Shown in pieces: positions 14,682-16,437 of a stretch of DNA of 16,437 nt. Origin of the DNA: an uncultured Mycoplasmatota bacterium. Its GTDB lineage: Bacteria > Bacillota_I > Bacilli_A > RF39 > UBA660. Both the position numbers and the translations under genes were made by a program. The notes beneath the pieces were generated by a model, which ran no database searches, was not told where the DNA came from, and saw nothing but the letters and a program-made list of their open reading frames with translations. The stretch covers positions 1 to 16,437 of the forward strand of contig URUT01000026.1 in the NCBI GenBank assembly GCA_900551105.1, given 5' to 3'. Numbering within the stretch: the first letter of the stretch is position 1; each line of letters starts with the position of its first letter.

Positions 14682-14709
14682 AAGCTGGCGCAAAAGCGTT
14701 GGCTTTTTT
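14682..14709 (+). terminator. Strong intrinsic terminator, probably the ancestral ppdK terminator
   Basis: AAGCTGGCGC (14682-14691) pairs with GCGTTGGCTT (14696-14705) over ten positions (three G-U) around AAAA, followed by six T residues. It sits 19 bp after the stop of the displaced ppdK end. Confidence 0.8.
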
Positions 14710-14767
14710 CTAACAATTTTAATTTAGTCATTGCTAATTTTGTTTTTAGCAGATTTTAAGGTCAAAT

Positions 14768-14817
14768 TTGATAATACTTTGTATCGTATGGAAATATAAT
14801 TTTTTTTATAGTATAAT
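14768..14817 (+). promoter_or_regulatory. Promoter region of the DUF4230 operon
   Basis: TTGATA (14768-14773) is followed by two TATAAT boxes (14795-14800 and 14812-14817). The first is 21 nt from TTGATA, too long; the second has TGGAAA (14789-14794) at 17 nt. The exact start is uncertain. A TGCTAA/TTAGCA inverted repeat lies upstream at about 14733-14752. Confidence 0.5.
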
Positions 14818-14894
14818 TTTATTGTATACTTGAAGAGTTAAACGATTCGCGGAAAAAACATATTCTGCTATGAATATAAAAAGGAGAAAGAAGT

Positions 14895-15569
14895 ATGAAA
14901 AAAATGGATAGTGAAAGATCAAAAAAAGAGGAATTAACTAGTTTAAAAGATGAAAATATTGCTCAAAGAAAAGTTGAACAAAAAAATTCAAGTATATTGT
15001 CAAAGATTATTGCGATGTCTGCTGTAATTTTAGTAGTAGGAGCAGTAATTCTATTAGTAAATGGTAGTAAAGAAGGAAATATAAAAAGTAATGCCAAAAT
15101 TTCTTTGGACAAAATTGTTGAAAAAAGTGATTTAGAAACGGCAAATATTACATATAATGTAATTGCAAAAAAGTGTAAAAATGAAGAGGAATGTGATTTA
15201 AAATCAAATAATATAACTGATTTTAAATACGTGGTATCGTGTAAAGGAACTATTACTGCAGGAATTGATTTTAGTAAAATTAAAATAAAGCAAATTGATA
15301 AAGAAAAAAAGTTAATTATTACTATGCCTGAAGCAACATTGAAAGGAGAACCTACAATTGGTTCAACAAAATTTTTAAACGGAACAGATATATCAGCAAA
15401 TGAATTACCCGAAGCTAGAAAGTTGTGCCAAGAAACCGTTAAAGAGAAAAGTGAAAAAGATAATAAATTATTGCCCGCCGCGAAAGAACAAGCAAGAGTT
15501 GTTTTGGAAGAATTTTATTCTCAATGGATTAAAGCATACGATTCTGATTATAAGGTAGAGGTTAGGTAG
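14895..15569 (+). CDS. DUF4230 family protein, TM-anchored
   Basis: 224 aa. A charged, coiled-coil-prone N-terminus (1-34) is followed by one TM helix (about 36-56) and an extracytoplasmic domain. The pattern matches DUF4230 as I know it: an initial LETANITYNVI strand (80-90), then FKYVVSCKGTITAGIDFSKIK (110-130) and the IITMPEATLKG strand (141-151), ending in a helix (PAAKEQARVVLEEFY). The family's function is unknown; members are envelope proteins. SD AAAGGAGAAAG about 14880-14890. Its downstream neighbour is a paralogue 11 bp away, so the two are an operon and may form a hetero-complex (inference). Confidence 0.8.
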   Translation: MKKMDSERSKKEELTSLKDENIAQRKVEQKNSSILSKIIAMSAVILVVGAVILLVNGSKEGNIKSNAKISLDKIVEKSDLETANITYNVIAKKCKNEEECDLKSNNITDFKYVVSCKGTITAGIDFSKIKIKQIDKEKKLIITMPEATLKGEPTIGSTKFLNGTDISANELPEARKLCQETVKEKSEKDNKLLPAAKEQARVVLEEFYSQWIKAYDSDYKVEVR

Positions 15570-15580
15570 GTGGTAATAGC

Positions 15581-16177
15581 ATGAAAAAAATAGTATTTAA
15601 TGTTGGAATAATTTTAGCAATGTTTGCGCTTACTGGATGTGGTAAAAATGGAGATTATGAATCATTATCAGAAAACGTTAAAAGATTAGAACTTACAGGA
15701 AATTTAGTTACATACGAAGCTTACTATCATAATGTCCTTGAGTTTGAAAAAGAAGCAGGCAAAAGAATAACGCATGTTTTTGAAAAAGATAGAAAATTAT
15801 TTGCAGAATATACTGGTACGATAAAGTTAGGAATAGATTTAAATAAAGTAAAAGTTGAAATTAATGGTAAAGAAATAAATGTAAAAATACCTGCAGCAAA
15901 AATAATTGGACAACCAAACGTGGATAAAGATGACTTTAAAAAAGAAAAATTTATTGAATCTGAAGAAGGTTTTATTAATAAGAATCCAATAAATGGTGAT
16001 GATATATCAAAAGCTTTTGACGATGCTCAGACTGCAATGAAAAAATATGCTGAAGATGATGAAGAATTGCTTGCGATTGCTCAAAAGAGAGCTAAAATTA
16101 TTATTGAAGAAAATATAAATCAATTTAGTGGAATGAAACCTTCAGATTATACGATTAATTGGGAATATGAATCATAA
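15581..16177 (+). CDS. DUF4230 family lipoprotein
   Basis: 198 aa. The signal peptide ends in a lipobox ALTGC with Cys20 as the lipidated residue, so it should be attached to the outer face of the membrane. The domain aligns by eye with the preceding gene: RLELTGNLVTYEAYYHNV (35-52), then the GTIKLGIDLNKVKV strand pair (79-92, compare GTITAGIDFSKIKI in the neighbour), INVKIPAAKIIGQP (99-112), and a C-terminal helix (LAIAQKRAKIIIEENI). The SD AGGTGG overlaps the stop of the upstream gene. The duplicated pair differ in anchor (TM versus lipid), which suggests divergence for the same site. Function unknown. Confidence 0.82.
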   Translation: MKKIVFNVGIILAMFALTGCGKNGDYESLSENVKRLELTGNLVTYEAYYHNVLEFEKEAGKRITHVFEKDRKLFAEYTGTIKLGIDLNKVKVEINGKEINVKIPAAKIIGQPNVDKDDFKKEKFIESEEGFINKNPINGDDISKAFDDAQTAMKKYAEDDEELLAIAQKRAKIIIEENINQFSGMKPSDYTINWEYES

Positions 16178-16200
16178 TGATGGAGTATTCTTTTGCTTTT
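16163..16200 (+). terminator. Possible terminator overlapping the end of the DUF4230 lipoprotein gene
   Basis: GAATAT (16163-16168) pairs with GTATTC (16185-16190), with an inner ATCAT-a-ATGAT helix, then TTTTGCTTTTT. The TAA stop is inside. Long imperfect loop, so modest confidence. Confidence 0.4.
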
Positions 16201-16261
16201 TGATAGATTTTGATATATATGAAAAGATTATCAGAATAGTATAGTATAAATTATAATTGAA

Positions 16262-16284
16262 TATACTAATAATGGTATACTAAT
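16262..16284 (+). repeat. TATACTAAT direct repeat upstream of the array promoter
   Basis: TATACTAAT occurs at 16262-16270 and 16276-16284 (period 14), the second abutting the -35 TTGACA. Its complement TAGTATA also occurs at 16238 and 16304. It may be an operator, but AT-rich chance similarity is possible. Confidence 0.3.
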
Positions 16285-16312
16285 TGACATTTTTATAAAA
16301 ATATAGTATATT
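16284..16312 (+). promoter_or_regulatory. Consensus promoter of the pseudoknot-repeat array
   Basis: Perfect TTGACA (16284-16289), 17-nt spacer, TATATT (16307-16312): the best promoter in the window. The predicted start near 16319 is followed by a small hairpin CACT-GAAA-AGTG (16320-16331) and then directly by repeat 1. Confidence 0.75.
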
Positions 16313-16335
16313 TATTTTGCACTGAAAAGTGTGAA

Positions 16336-16437
16336 AATGTTTTTCGCTTCTGGATGGTGCGAATAATAAATGATTCCAGGCGACAATGTTTTTCGCTTCC
16401 AGGTGGTGCGACTAATAAATGATCCTGGTTGAAAATG
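16336..16437 (+). ncRNA. Tandem 49-nt pseudoknot repeats: candidate type III antitoxin RNA (ToxI/CptI-like), truncated by window end
   Basis: Units at 16336-16384 and 16385-16433 and the first four bases of a third (16434-16437) have an exact 49-nt period and 39/49 identity. Each unit can form stem 1, TCGC/GCGA (unit 1: 16344-16347 with 16359-16362), and an interleaved stem 2 (unit 1 CTGGA 16350-16354 with TCCAG 16375-16379; unit 2 CCAGG 16399-16403 with CCTGG 16424-16428). The order a-b-a'-b' is an H-type pseudoknot with a 2-nt loop and an A-rich 12-nt loop. Three stem-2 pairs covary between units. Tandem pseudoknot units behind a strong promoter are characteristic of type III antitoxin RNAs, which sequester an endoRNase toxin encoded downstream. 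The toxin would lie beyond the window. Confidence 0.65.

Larger units (their letters stand above)
14492..14709 (+). ncRNA. Candidate small RNA, ~215 nt
   Basis: The interval is bounded by a strong promoter (14457-14485) and a strong terminator (14682-14709) and contains no ORF with a good SD. AAGGTA (about 14511-14516) can pair with TACCTT (about 14565-14570). The 3' part contains the ppdK-end repeat. It may be a genuine sRNA or just read-through from an element promoter. This covers most of the 14442-14894 gap. Confidence 0.3.

Noticed and set aside
16336..16437. CRISPR array
   Set aside because: The units are contiguous with no variable spacers between constant repeats, and the differences are confined mainly to covarying stem positions.
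1..16437. Alternative genetic code 4 (TGA = Trp), given the Mollicutes-like character
   Set aside because: Conserved Trp positions use TGG and no conserved protein is interrupted by TGA, so the standard code explains all genes.

Overview
The window is AT-rich, with every recognisable gene on the + strand. The organism is probably a low-GC Bacillota, most likely an uncultured gut Bacilli/Mollicutes-related lineage. The evidence is a T-box leader in front of proS, SD sequences of the GGAGG/AGGTGG type, TTGACA/TATAAT promoters (often with extended -10 TGn), pyruvate phosphate dikinase, and cadherin-like/InlB-type surface proteins. Trp is encoded by TGG and no gene is interrupted by an in-frame TGA, so the standard code 11 applies. 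Even so, all 14 long genes end in TAA or TAG. The lineage is inferred; there is no rRNA in the window.

Layout. 1-863: an islet between two tRNA 3' ends. The window opens on the last bases of a tRNA (...CGCTACCA) and its terminator. A membrane-anchored protein of unknown function follows, then a 3' half of an elongator tRNA-Met (819-863) with no 5' half, which is the classic scar of site-specific integration. 897-3159: an HD-domain hydrolase, then a proline T-box leader and a short ProRS lacking the INS editing domain. 3196-3397: a small frameshifted gene remnant. 3402-6437: DNA-3-methyladenine glycosylase I (tag) and a P-type cation ATPase. 6498-7949: a secreted, membrane-anchored surface protein with Thr-rich linkers. 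8003-10443: an unknown protein, a XerD-like tyrosine recombinase and a single-pass membrane protein. 10460-13093: ppdK.

The right side is accessory. A 22-bp stretch of the ppdK 3' end recurs imperfectly (20/22) at 14634-14655. There it still reads in frame as the end of a PPDK followed by a stop and a strong terminator. I read the 1.58 kb between the copies as a small insertion into the 3' end of ppdK that rebuilt the gene's C-terminus. It carries two unknown genes (255 and 88 aa) and a promoter with no ORF behind it. Next is a two-gene operon of paralogous DUF4230 proteins, one TM-anchored and one lipoprotein.

The most interesting signal is at the right edge. A consensus promoter (TTGACA-N17-TATATT) drives a tandem array of 49-nt units (16336-16437, cut by the window end). 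Each unit can fold as an H-type pseudoknot. Between the two complete units, three base pairs of stem 2 change on both sides and keep Watson-Crick pairing. This is the architecture of the antitoxin RNA of a type III toxin-antitoxin system (ToxIN/CptIN/TenpIN/AbiQ). The toxin gene would lie just beyond the window.
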